This document shows positions 32,399 to 43,838 of a stretch of DNA of 64,000 nt, piece by piece. The translations under genes were made by a program, and so were the position numbers. Position 1 is the first letter of the stretch; the number at the start of each line of letters is the position of its first letter. The DNA comes from Trichosporon coremiiforme (lineage: Eukaryota; Basidiomycota; Tremellomycetes; Trichosporonales; Trichosporonaceae). The notes beneath the pieces were generated by a model, which saw only the letters and a list, made by a program, of their open reading frames with translations, was not told the DNA's origin and searched no databases. The stretch is taken from contig BCJJ01000035.1 in the NCBI GenBank assembly GCA_039545355.1, positions 1 through 64,000 on the forward strand, in the 5' to 3' direction.

Positions 32399-33693
32399 AT
32401 GTTCACCCCCGTTCAGACGTTCCTGGGCGGCGTGCTCCTGCACCTCTCGACGCAGGGCTTGCTCGAGGACACGGGCCGCGTGTTCGGTATCAGCGGAATC
32501 GTCTCCGAGGCCGCGTTCGGCGACAAGGCGCGATGGCGCTGGGCCGTCATTGCCGGTCTCGTTGCTGGACCTGTGCTCGTCCATTCGGTCGGCATTGCGC
32601 CGTACGTCCCCGACCCGACGGCGTGGACGTGGACGGCCATGTCGCCCGCGCGATTCGCGCTCGCCGGAGGACTGATTGGTTTCGGATCGAAGCTGGGCTC
32701 CGGATGCACTTCGTGAGTGATACGTTCTGACTGGGAAGTGCGGTGGCGAGCACGGGGGCTGTGGGAGATTGCGGCGGGCCCCACTTGCTCGGTCCGAGTG
32801 AGATCGGAATGCCGCTCGCATGACCTCAGCCACACCATGCGCGCCAACATTCCACAAGTGAACCTCGCGGTCGTCTGCCACAACCCGTCCTATTGCAAGC
32901 GCTAACGTCCAGCGGCCACATGCTCTGCGGCGTCTCCCGTCTGTCTCCCCGTTCGATCGTGGCCACCGCCGTCTTCTTCATGACTGCCGTGCTCACGGCC
33001 AAGTTCTTCCCTGCGCCCGTCAACGTCCCTCCTCCCGCGTACGAGCTCGCCCCCTTCAGTGGCCAGGGCACGCTCGCTCTGCTTGGCACGATCCTCGGCT
33101 TCGTCGCTGCCAAGAAGCTGATTGACCGCCTCGTCCCGCGCTGCGTCAAGCCTAGCGCCGCCGCGCCCGATGCTGCCGAGTGCGAGCGGATCGTCGAGTC
33201 CCCCGCCGGACTTGCGACGTACCTCTGGTCCGGCCTTGCGTTTGGGGTCGGCCTCGTGATGAGCGGCATGATCTCTTCGCTCAAGGTGCTGGGCTTCCTC
33301 CGCCTCCCGCCTCCGCTGGACAGCTTCGACCCCTCGCTCGCCATGGTCATGCTCGGAGGCGTGCTCCCCAACGCGCTCTCGTACTTTGGCATGCTGAAGG
33401 CGTCTGATGGCCACCCCAAGCCCCGCTTCGGGTGGGAACAGTGGCGCGTCCCGACGCGCAAGGACATCAACCCGCGCCTCATTGCCGGTGCCGCCATCTT
33501 CGGCGTCGGGTGGGGGCTCTGCGGCGTCTGTCCCGGCCCCGCCATCTCGACGCTGGGCGAGATCGCCGTCGCCGCCGTCAACGGCACGAGCCTCGAGAAG
33601 CTCCAGCCCGGCTTCACTGCCTGGGGCGCGTACATTGCCAACATGGTCGCGGGCATGTATGCGGTCAAGCTTGTCGACAGCGTGATCGCCTGA
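32399..33693 (+). CDS. YeeE/YedE-family sulfur-compound transporter
   Basis: Exons 32399-32712 and 32913-33693 (200-nt intron, phase 2) give 364 residues. The PF04143 family imports thiosulfate or related sulfur compounds in bacteria, and eukaryotic members are scattered. The signature GSGCTSGHMLCG is rebuilt across the intron, and its cysteines are likely substrate-handling residues. A second conserved loop, GVGWGLCGVCPGPA, lies in the C-terminal half. About nine hydrophobic segments are visible, with a hydrophilic loop (about residues 180-200) between the two halves. Fungal copies may descend from bacterial genes, but base composition and the intron match the neighbours here, so any transfer is old. 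Confidence 0.88.
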
Positions 33694-35149
33694 AGGCGCC
33701 AGAGGAGGGAGCGGGACGGCCTCCTCGGCTGAAATGTCGAGCCCCGGTTCAACTTCGTGAGACAGAGGGCTTTCTGGCCATCCGTCAAAACATAGCATTC
33801 CCTTTATATTCATGCATTAGAGACCTTTCGTCAACTAGTGTGGCGTGCAAACGGCTCAAACGGCCACCACTCGACCTGCCCGCCGCCACTTTGAGCTTGA
33901 TTCGTACAGGGCTCGGCCGCGATGGCGGGGTGGCGGGGAGAGACGATCAGACCTCCAGACACCGGCGCGGACACAGGTAAGGCACATTTGCGAATCGAGC
34001 ACAGACGCGGTTCAAGCACAGCAGCGGATCTAGGTCTGGCCGCGGTCAAGCAGGGGGGGACAGTGCGGCGGGCCTTGCCGCTCATCACCGAGAACAAGAC
34101 GCGCAGCCTCGCTGCTGGGTCCCAGCACGTTGACGCTTGCTGCGCTTGCGCGTCAGTCTGCACCCGTGCACCAGTGCGTAGCAGTGACGACAGACTCTGC
34201 GTGTAGACCACCGACGCGATCGCCACTTGCCTGCACCAGTAGGTGATCATGAAATGGCGCATGCATCCGTCCTGAACTAAAGAGATACCTACCGAGTCGG
34301 GCAGCTGGGCAGCTGCCACAGGCGGCAAGGGGAAGGGGGGATCGACGTCATAGACCCGGAGCACGCTACCAAACGAGGGGCAGGGGCTATCCGCCCTCCA
34401 CACCCCGCAGACATCTTGCCTGGTCTAGCAGTCTTGGCGAGGTTCCCTCTACTTTGTATGGGGGAGGGGGGACTAAGGTATACACATGGTTTTTCTGTAC
34501 AGGCACTAGGAGACTAAGTAGAGAGACAGAACTGCGCAAGTTTCGGGGGACTCTGCAGGCTGGAGAGATGCGAGGTACGGTGAGAGGAGCGGAAGCAGAT
34601 GCACGCGACAAGAAAGGCATAGCTTTCGCAGGGCGGGGGGCTGTCCCTGGCCCTGGCGAGTGCATTGGGCCGCGTACCCTGTGTCGTGTCGTGTATGGTG
34701 GTGGATGGGGTGGTACGGCTGTCAACAAGCATCAGACATCGGCTCACTCCACCCCACCCAGGACACCCAGGCCACCAAGCATCCCCGCATCCAACCTTGC
34801 GTTCTCGGCTTCGGCTCTCGTCTCCCCTTTTCTGTTCCTCTCTTTCTCACTCCCACCTCACACCCATCGCTTGCAGCTTGCACCACTTGCCTCGGTGTAA
34901 CATTAACCACAGTACCTCACTCGACCAACCACCCCAGCTCATCCGGGGTCCCTGATCGCCCAATCAGTCTCTACCCCCGCTCCCCCCCTCCTAGCTCTGC
35001 TCCTCTGCGCAGTTGACATCACCGCACCCTTCCAGCACTCGTCATCCCACTGCAGTCCGCCGCAACCCCCGCATCCCGAACGGCCGTCTGATCCATCCTC
35101 TCATCTTTTCCGACACACCTACACACACCCTCACCCGACGCCCCACGCC
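33694..35149. other. 1.5-kb intergenic region upstream of KES1
   Basis: No supportable gene is visible. The last 400 bases (from about 34750) are strongly C/T-rich and probably contain the KES1 promoter and leader. The G-rich run near 34464-34475 is the only other local oddity. Confidence 0.5.
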
Positions 35150-36862
35150 ATGTCCGGTACCGCGACCCCCAAGGAGGAAGGTGAGCTCACCATGACATTC
35201 CCCCCATCACCCAAACACCATTCTTCTCCTTGCACCACCGCCCCTCTCCTACTCGTCGCGGCTCCTCTCGCTTCCCCCAGTGCCTTTGCTGACATTGCGC
35301 TCCTCCGTCTACACGCTGTCTCCCCTTTCTCGGTGTTCTTAACTTGTCCTCGTTACGAATTTCCCTCTACACCACATGTCCACCCGGTAAATCAACATGG
35401 GTCTCCTGAAACAAAAAAACAACCGGCAACAACATGATCATGCGCACCACCATGACCACCCAAACGCCGTTGCCCGCAAACGCTCCATTGACGCAAACGG
35501 CTCTTCAGGCGCCGATGTCCCTCCTGAGCAGAAGGCTGGATGGACCAGCTTCATCAAGCAGCTCGCTCACATGACGGGCGACCTGTCGTCGATGACTGCC
35601 CCTCCCTGTGAGTACAGCTGGAGACCGTGTTGATGGGCGCGCTGCTGACGCTGTCTTCCCCGTCCTTTGCTGTGCCGCCATGCGAAACGACCGACGCACT
35701 CTGCAACTCGTACGACCTGCTCCGTCTGTGCACGCAGTCATCCTGTCCCCGACCTCGCTCACCGAGTTCCCGGCCTACTGGTGCGAGCACCCCGAGCTCT
35801 TCGCTGCCATCTCGGACGGCAAGGACGCCGAGGACCGCGCCGAGCGCGTCCTCAAGTGGTTCATCGCCACTCTGAAGGGCCAGTACACCGTAAGTTATGC
35901 CACGCGGAGTGATAACTAATTCCAGACCCGTAACGAGAAGATGGGCTCCGAGAAGAAGCCTCTCAACCCCGTCCTCGGCGAGCTGTTCTACGGCTCGTGG
36001 CCCGACGTCAACATGCGTGGCGAGACGGATCTGGTCGTCGAGCAGGTCTCGCACCACCCGCCCATCACAGCCTAGTGAGTTTCTCAGCTTGAGACGGAAC
36101 TGACCCCTCAGCTGGATCCAGAACAAGGAGGCCGGTGTCACGCTCCAGGGCCACTCTGGCCAGAAGACTTCGTTCTCTGGTACCGCCATCCACGGTGAGT
36201 TGAGCTTGCTGTACCGTAACTGACGATCAGTCAAGCAGTCTGGTCACGCTCTTCTCCGAGTCAAGCCCAAGAACGGTGACGACGAGGAGTCGTACCTGAT
36301 CACGCTCCCCAAGCTCCGCATCGACGGCATCATCTGGGGCTCGCCCTACATTGAGCTTACCGAGACGAGCGCCATCCAGGGCTCGACCGGCTACGCCTCG
36401 CACATCGAGTACAAGGGCAAGGGCTACTTCTCTGGCAAGGCTCACTCGTACAAGGCTGAGCTGTCGAAGAACGGCAAGAAGATCCAGACGTACGAGGGCC
36501 AGTGGACGGGCGTCTCGAACGTCGGCTCGGCTAAGGGCCCCGTGTTCTACGACGCGAGCGCTCCCAAGCAGGAGGTCACGGTCAAGCCGCTCGACCAGCA
36601 GGGCGAGTGGGAGTCGAGGCGGTTGTGGCAGCAGGTCGCCAACGGCATTCGCACCGGCGACTACGAGACGGCCGGCCGGGAGAAGACGCGCATTGAGAAC
36701 GAGCAGCGCCAGCGCCGCAAGGACGAGCAGGCCGCCGGCACGCCTTGGGAGCTCGTCCGCTTCGAGCACGTCGACTCGGACCCCGAGTTCCAGAAGCTCG
36801 CCGCCATGATGTCCGACAAGGCTGTCCCGGCCACCGAGGACGCGTACGTCTACAAGGGTTAG
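35150..36862 (+). CDS. KES1: oxysterol-binding protein homologue, Kes1/Osh4 type
   Basis: Six exons (35150-35180, 35509-35607, 35738-35889, 35926-36074, 36112-36194, 36231-36862) give 381 residues. The protein exchanges sterol for PI4P between the ER and Golgi. It aligns along its whole length with yeast Kes1. [18 protein letters not shown] leads to [14 protein letters not shown] across intron 2. [14 protein letters not shown] and GELFYGSW blocks follow. The fingerprint EQVSHHPP is at residues 133-140, and [12 protein letters not shown] and QWTGVSN come later. There is no PH domain, as in the short Osh proteins. Intron 1 is unusually long (328 nt) and holds an in-frame ATG at 35397 that could start a longer, histidine-rich N terminus. 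Introns 3-5 are 36-37 nt. Confidence 0.94.
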
Positions 36863-37261
36863 AGGAGCGGCGAGGAGCGAAGCGCACTCGTCGTGGGTAG
36901 CACTCTGCCCGATAGACAAGCAGTTCCGGACAGACCATAGAGTTTAATAGCGTATCGTGTCGTACTTTGGCAGCGAGTGCATGCATGAGATGTAGAAGTG
37001 TGCGGGACCGAGTGGAGCGAGGCTGGGCTGCGTCCAGCATGCATCCAGTGAGATGCAGCGTACTGAGGTTGCCGCGAACGGAACCCACGGCCCCGATGGC
37101 CGTCATCGGTGTCCATCGGATTCGCCCGTGACTGACATTTCGGCATCCTTTGCTGCCCCCGCGGCGATCAGACTAGCCCACCCGGCTCTATCACACGGTG
37201 TATTCTTGGTTGCCCAGCTTCTCATTCTACATCATCATCCACAGACCACTGCGAAACGACC
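36863..37261. other. intergenic region, KES1 to M20 peptidase
   Basis: These 399 bases hold the KES1 3' end and the peptidase promoter. Nothing else is visible. Confidence 0.45.
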
Positions 37262-38748
37262 ATGGGCTGCCTCGGTGCGCTGTTCAAGAAATCCAACCCA
37301 GAGCTCGCTCCGGCGTACGCTCCCCCGACCCCCCGGGCCACGGCGGCCACGGAGAGCAAGGTGGTCCCCCCGTCGATCCCGAAGGAGGTCGAGCACTTCG
37401 AGCCGTGCGGATGCGGCGACCTCTCCTCCGCGTTTGCGCGCATGTCGGCCGGCGACGCAGACCTGCCGGCCTACGAGGCGTTCAGCGAGTTCAAGGATGA
37501 CTCTGTGGGTCCTACCCCACTCATGTCCGCTGATGCCAGGTGCGCGCGACGATCCGCGCCACGATCGAGAGCTACGCCTCCAAGCTGACCGACATCTCGC
37601 TCTACATTTCCGACCACCCCGAGGAATCCTACGAGGAGCACAAGGCGTGTGCGAAGCTGACCTCGTTCTTGAAGTCGGAAGGGTTCGAGGTCGAGACGCC
37701 GTACAAGAAACTGGACACTGCGTTCCGCGCCTCCTTCTCTCACGGCAAGGGGCGCACCTTCGCTTTCTGTTCCGAGTACGACGCGCTGCCTGGCGTCGGC
37801 CATGCTTGCGGACACAACCTCATCGCCGTCTCTGGCGTTGCTGCCTTGCTCGGTCTCCGCGCCGCAATGAAGAAGCACGATATCAAGGGCACCGTCGAGC
37901 TGCTCGGCACGCCGGCCGAGGAGGGCGGCGTGGGTAAGGGCGTCCTCATCGAGCGGGGCGCGTTCAAGTCTGTAGACGCGAGCATGATGATCCACCCCAC
38001 CGGCCTGATGGGCGGCAAATATGGGCTGGGCGGCATCGTGCCCACCCTCGCTATTTGCGGGCTCAACGTCGACTTCCTCGGCCGCGCGGCACATGCGGGC
38101 ATGGCGCCCTGGGACGGGATCAACGCCCTCGACGCGGCGCACATTGCGTACGCGTCAGTCAGTGCGCTGCGGCAACAGCTCCACCCCGACGTGCGCGTGC
38201 ATGGCATCATTACGAAGGGCGGGGACAGGCCCAACATTGTCCCAGCCCACACGCGGATGGAATACTATGTCCGCGCCCCCGCCGCCGCGTCCGTCAAGGA
38301 GCTCACTGCCAAACTCACCACTCTGTTCGAGGCAGCGGGCAAGGCAACGGGGTGCAAGGTGCAAACCGAGGTGACGCCAATGATGTACGAGCTCCGGAAC
38401 AACGCCCCCTTGTCCCAGTACTACGCCGATGTGATGAAGGACGCCGGCCATCCGGTCCTCGTCGCGCTCGACGATTTCACGGGCGCAGGCGCGAGTACAG
38501 ACTTTGGAAACGTGACGTACACCGTCCCCGCGGCGCACCCGCACTTCTCCATTCCGGCGACAGAGGGCAAGGCCAACCACACGCCCGAGTTTACGGAGCG
38601 CTGTCGCTCCAAAAAGGCGCATGAGTTGACGTACGAGTTTGCGGGCGGTATGGCCGTCACTGCCGCGCGGTTCTTGACCGACGAGGAGTTTGCGAAGGAG
38701 GCGAGGAGGGAGTGGGAGAAGGATATGGAGCGGGTCGGGAGGCCCTAG
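37262..38748 (+). CDS. M20-family metallopeptidase/amidohydrolase (PM20D2-like)
   Basis: Exons 37262-37504 and 37540-38748 (35-nt intron, phase 0) give 483 residues. Metal-binding residues of the M20D group are visible: Asp162 in EYDALPG, His169 and His173 in GVGHACGHNL, and the EEGG pair (about 208-211) holding the catalytic glutamate. Later motifs are GRAAHAGMAPWDGINALD in the dimerisation domain, and TDFGNVTYTVPAAHPHF. The family cleaves dipeptides or N-acyl amino acids; PM20D2 removes unusual beta-alanyl-lysine dipeptides. The N terminus (MGCLGALFKK) begins with Gly-Cys, which could be myristoylated and palmitoylated. That would be uncommon for this family and is an inference from two residues only. 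Confidence 0.88.
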
Positions 38749-38908
38749 GCCTGCGCCTTGGAGTGATGACGGCGCAGAAGATTAAGATCAGTAGTATACG
38801 TCAGACAAAAAGACGTTGCGGAAGTGTGGAAATGCATCATGCTAGGAGTTCTAGGGTGGCCTGGATAGTTTTAGAATTGAAGATGGTGTGTCGACGGGAG
38901 GAGTGCGC

Positions 38909-40181
38909 CTAGTACTCCACACCGACGGCGTCCGTCACAATCTTCATGGCGGGGACGGCCTGCGTCGCGGGGTCGTACGACTTGTTCCTGCGCAGGTCAA
39001 ACTTGGCGCGCTGGGCCGCGCCGTGCGGACCGACAGCCGTCTGGGGAAGGCGCGCGTTGAAGAGCGAGTAGTCGCCGAGGCGGGCGAGGAGCGTCGTCTG
39101 CTCGACTGGGTCGTCAGCTGTGTTCTTTTCTGCCACCCTCAAAGCTGGGTCGAGTGCTACGCATTCGTCCCTCCCTCCGTACTCACCCTTCCACCTCTTC
39201 TCTCCCGTGAGCTGCATCATGCCCTCGATCTCCTTCTCGCTGAAGCCGGTCGGCACAGAGCGGGAGATGGAGCGCGGGCCGAAGAGGTCGTACGTCGACC
39301 CCGCCTCCGGCGCCGAGACGAGCGGAACAGTCGCAGAGCGAGCGAGCTCGGCGCGGAGGGCGCTGTAGTTCTTCAGAAGCTGGTCCTTGGACGGACGGTC
39401 GTCGCCACGACGGCCACGGTTGCCTCCACGACCACCGGCGCCACGACCGCGGGCAGCGAAGCCACCGCGGCCGGCGGGTCCACCGCGCTGGAAGTCGCGC
39501 GGCGGCCGGTCACCGAACGAACGGTCGCTGCGGGGAGCACGGTCGCGGGGAGCGCGGTCGCGCGGGGCACGCTGAGGCGCGGCGTCAGAGCTCATCGTGG
39601 CGAGGTCGATACCCTCGAAGAAGTCGGCACCGGCAGGGGTGGCGGGAGCCTCGACAGCAGCAGAGGCAGCAAAGGCAGAGTCGGCGGCAGCCTCCTGGCG
39701 GCGCGCGGGACGGTCATTCTGCTGGCGGCGGGGGGGACGCTCGCCGTCCTGGCGAGGCGGGCGGGCGTCCTGACGCGGGCGACGGTCGCCCTGAGGACGA
39801 CGGTCGCCGTCCTGGCGCGGGCGGCGGTCGCGCTGGCCATCACGCGGGCCGTTGGAGCGCGGGCGGCGCTCGTAGCCGTCCGAAGGGGGCTGCGGGGTCA
39901 GCTTCAAGTCTGCGGAGCCACAGCTGATAAATGGCAGTGTGCTTTCGGTTTTCGCGCTTCACGCGTCACAGCAAAGATGCAAGGACACGACTACGCACCC
40001 TAGATCCAGCACCGGCGCCGAAGAGGTTGGCACCGCCAGTGGTCGGGATGTCGAGGGTGGGGAGCTGGCGGGTGCGCTTGACGTTGGAAAAGCCGAGGGA
40101 GCGGGCGGCAGCCTTGGCGTCGGTGCCCTCGGCGAGCACACGCGCCGTGGTGTGGAGTGTCCGGATCGTGCGGCTGAACAT
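38909..40181 (-). CDS. mitochondrial RGG- and Arg/Asp-rich protein, unknown
   Basis: Exons 39999-40181, 39187-39889 and 38909-39105 (introns of 109 and 81 nt) give 360 residues. The first 15 residues (MFSRTIRTLHTTARV) look like a mitochondrial presequence with a TAR-V style cleavage region. After a short conserved-looking segment ending in ANLFGAGAGSR comes a low-complexity region of Arg/Asp/Gln/Pro repeats (RRPRQDGDRRPQGDRRPRQD) and an RGG box (GRGGFAARGRGAGGRGG). The C-terminal third is globular, with STYDLFGPRSISRS and DYSLFNARLPQTAVG. The layout suggests an RNA-binding mitochondrial protein, possibly of the ribosome, but I do not recognise an orthologue. It is divergent from SNU114. Confidence 0.78.
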
Positions 40182-40524
40182 GGTGGTCGAGGTCGATGCC
40201 GGGACGAGCAGGTGAGCTGTTCCGAGAGCGTTGGCCGCGATGCAGTAGCAGCTAGTGCAGCTTGAGCAGGCCCGCTGCAAAGTCGAGCCTGCCCTCGATA
40301 ATATCCGGCCGCCTCCCCGAGCTTGCCAAATCTGGGATAAAATCGAAGAAATACCCCCGCCGAATAATGAAGTTGGCACTCACGCGCTCTCCTCCGCCTG
40401 ACTTCAGTTATTGACGTCCAGGGCCGACTACGAGAGAGATCGCGATCATCATCCCCCTGCATCAACGCCGCTTCGAGCATACCCAAAAGCTTGTCGCTCA
40501 GTGACAAGCATCGCAATCGGTACC
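40182..40524. promoter_or_regulatory. divergent promoter region, RGG protein and SNU114
   Basis: These 343 bases must contain both promoters. No specific element is recognised. Confidence 0.4.
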
Positions 40525-43500
40525 ATGTCGACGGAGGATTACGATGGTGCGTGGATTATAGCTGCGTTCAGAAAGCTCCAGCTGACATGCAGAGTTCGGC
40601 AACTACATTGGTGGCGACCTAGACAGCGACGATGACTCGGACGTCGACATTGCCCCGGCCACGTCTGCTCCCGCGGCGCCGGGACCGGCCGCTGCCGGAA
40701 GCTATGCTCCCCTCGAAGGTTTCGATGACGATGAGGACGATGACGCCGAGGCGATGGACCAGGACGAGCCGTCCGGAATGGAAATGACGCTGCACGGCGT
40801 CGACGGCACGGCAGGCAACCAGGTCGTGCTTCACGAGGACAAGAAGTACTACAGCACGGCGGAGGAGACGTACGGAGCGGACGTTGAGACGATGGTACAG
40901 GAGGAGGACACGCAGCTCCTGTCCGAGCCCATCGTTGCGCCGGTCAAGGTGCGCCAGTTCACCGTCCAGGAGAAGGACATGCCCGTGACGCGGTACGACA
41001 AGAACTTCCTCGTCGACATGCTCCAGTACCCCGACCAGATCCGCAACGTCATGATTGCCGGACACATCCACCACGGCAAGACGAGCCTTCTCGACTCGGC
41101 CGTGTTCCAGACGCACCAGCTGACGTGGGACCCGGAACGACCGGCGCGCTACGCCGACACGCACCAGCTCGAGCGCGAGCGCGGCATCTCGCTGAAGGCC
41201 GGACCGATGAGCCTGATCCTCCCGGATAGCCGGGGGAAGAGCCACCTCATCAACTTTGTCGACACGCCGGGACACCTCGACTTTGCGGACGAGGTTGCGT
41301 GCGCGGCTCGCCTCACGGACGGTGTCGTGCTCGTCGTCGATGTCGTCGAGGGCGTCATGGCCGGCACGGAGCGGATAATCCGGTACGCGATGGCCGAGGG
41401 CCTCCCGATTGTTCTTGTTGTCAACAAGATCGATCGTCTCATCCTCGAGCTGCGCCTGCCGCCGTCAGAGGCGTTCTTCAAGATCAAGCACACGATCGAG
41501 GAAGTGAACAGCGTCATTGCGTCCGTCGACCCGAGCGAGAAGCACCGGTTGTCGCCTGAGCGGGGGAACGTTGCGTTCGCGTCCACGCAGATGGGCTGGT
41601 GCTTCACGCTGGAGACGATGAGCCGGATGTACGCCGACACGTACGGATCATTCGAGATCGACGAGTTTGCGCAGCGCCTGTGGGGAGACATTTACTTTGA
41701 CGCCGAGCGACGAAAGTTCACGCGCAAGCCGGCCGACGTCGAGAGCAAGCGCTCGTTTGTCCACTTCATCCTGGAGCCGCTGTACAAGCTCTACACGCAG
41801 GTGCTGAGCGCGGACTCTGCCGAGCTGAAGGAGACGCTGGCCGAGCTGCGCATCACGCTCAAACCGGCGGCGTACAAGATGGACGTCCGGCCGCTACTCA
41901 AGGTCGTCCTTGACGCTTTCTTCGGCACGCCGACGGCGCTCGTCGACATGATCGAGCAGCATCTTCCGAGCGCGGCTGAGAACGCGCGCAACAAGGTCGA
42001 GCGCACGTACACTGGCCCGATGAACTCGCCGATCGCTGAATCCATGATCAACAGCGACCCGAAGGGCCCGACAGTTGTCCAGGTCACCAAGCTGTTCCAC
42101 ACGAGCGACGCGCAGGGCTTCCGCGCGTTCGGCCGCGTCATGAGCGGAACGGTCAGCAAGGGTCAGCCGGTCTACGTGCTGGGTGAGGGATACAGTCTTG
42201 AGGACGAGGAGGACATGGTGCCGGCGATCGTGGAGGGCATTGCGCTCGACGAGTCGCGATACGACATCGACCTCCCGACAGCGTACCCGGGTAACCTCGT
42301 GCTGCTCAGCGGTGTCGACGCCTCCATCAACAAGACGGCGACGATCTACGAGCGCGGACTGGACGAGGACATGTACATCTTCCGGCCGATCAAGCACAGC
42401 ACGCAGGCTGTGCTCAAGGTCGCCGTGGAGCCCGTGACGCCGGCAGAGCTGCCGAAGATGCTCGACGGTCTGCGCAAGGTGAACAAGTCGTACCCGCTGC
42501 TCACGACCAAGGTGGAGGAGTCTGGCGAGCACGTCATCCTCGGAACCGGCGAGCTCTACCTCGACAGCGTGCTGCACGACCTGCGACGACTGTACAGCGA
42601 GATCGAGATCAAGGTCTCGGACCCGGTGACCAAATTCTGCGAGACGGTGGTGGAGACGAGTGCGATCAAGTGCTACGCCGAGACGCCGAACAAGCGGAAC
42701 AAGCTGACGATGATTGCCGAGCCGCTCGAGACAGGGATCGCGCAGGACATTGAAGGCGGCAAGGTCACGATGAAGATGAGCAACAAGGAGCGAGGCAAGT
42801 TCTTCGAGCAGAACTACGGATGGGACCTGCTCGCGTCCCGCAACATTTGGGCGTTTGGACCGGACGACAATGGACCCAACGTGCTTGTCAACGACACGCT
42901 GCCGAGCGAGACGGATACGAAGGCGCTCCAGTCGGTGCGCGAGAGCATCAAGCAGGGATTCCAGTGGGCGACGCGCGAGGGACCCCTGGCCGACGAGCCC
43001 GTGCGCAACGTCAAGTTCCGCCTCCTCGATGCGACCGTAGCGAGCGAGCCGATCTACCGCGGCGGCGGCCAGATCATCCCCACAGCCCGTCGCGTGGCGT
43101 ACAGCAGCATGCTGCTTGCGAGCCCCCGTCTTCTCGAGCCCGTGTACTACGTCGAGGTGCAGGCGCCCGCCGACTGCGTCGCGGCCGTGTACACTGTGCT
43201 CTCGCGCCGTCGTGGCCACGTCACCAAGGACATTCCCAAGCCCGGCTCGCCCCTGTACACCGTCAAGGCGTATGTGCCCGTGCTCGACGCGAACGGATTC
43301 GAGACCGACCTCCGCACGGCGACCATGGGACAGGCGTTCCCCCAGATGACGTTCGACCACTGGCAGGTCGTCCCTGGCGACCCGACCGATACGTCGATCC
43401 AGCTCCGTCCCCTCGAGCCGGCCCAGGGCCAGGCGCTCGCTCGCGACCTCGTGCTCAAGACGAGGAGGAGGAAGGGTCTCTCCGACTCGATCGCCGTCGC

Positions 43501-43567
43501 CAAGTATCTCGAGGACGACACGGTTATCGCCCTCAGCGCGACGCACCCGGACCTTCTTGGTCAGTAG
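40525..43567 (+). CDS. SNU114: U5 snRNP GTPase Snu114/EFTUD2
   Basis: Exons 40525-40546 and 40593-43567 (46-nt intron) give 998 residues, as expected for the family. The protein is an EF-2-like GTPase of the spliceosome that controls U4/U6 unwinding by Brr2. It starts MSTEDYDEFGNYIGGDLDS with the typical acidic N-terminal extension. GTPase motifs are G1 GHIHHGKTS (about 164-172), DTPGHLDF and NKIDR. The EF-2-like C terminus includes FRLLDATVASEPIYRGGGQI and SRRRGHVTKDIPKPGSP. The first exon contains only seven full codons, a pattern seen in several genes here. A very short-intron genome depends on this machinery, but nothing in the sequence looks specialised. Confidence 0.96.
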
Positions 43568-43838
43568 GCAGCGAGAGGAGCGAGCATGGCGGGACGCAGA
43601 CGTAGTAGGTAGGAGGCAAGCAGCATCTGAGTAGCATAGAACCGTAGACTGTAATGCAACACCAGCACATCAGCAACACCGGAGCAAAGGAGTGCATGAT
43701 AGGTATGAGAGGCTACAGATGGTATCGGGCGATGTTAATCTACAGCTTGCGAGGGTGAGCTCGCATTATAGCCAGGGTTGGCAGCGTTCCGGCAAGCGTC
43801 CGCGAGCGAGAACTGCTCGCTCAGACATCGAGGGCATC

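Noticed and set aside
41894..43546. 550-codon minus-strand open frame opposite SNU114
   Set aside because: Antisense shadow of the Snu114 coding sequence.
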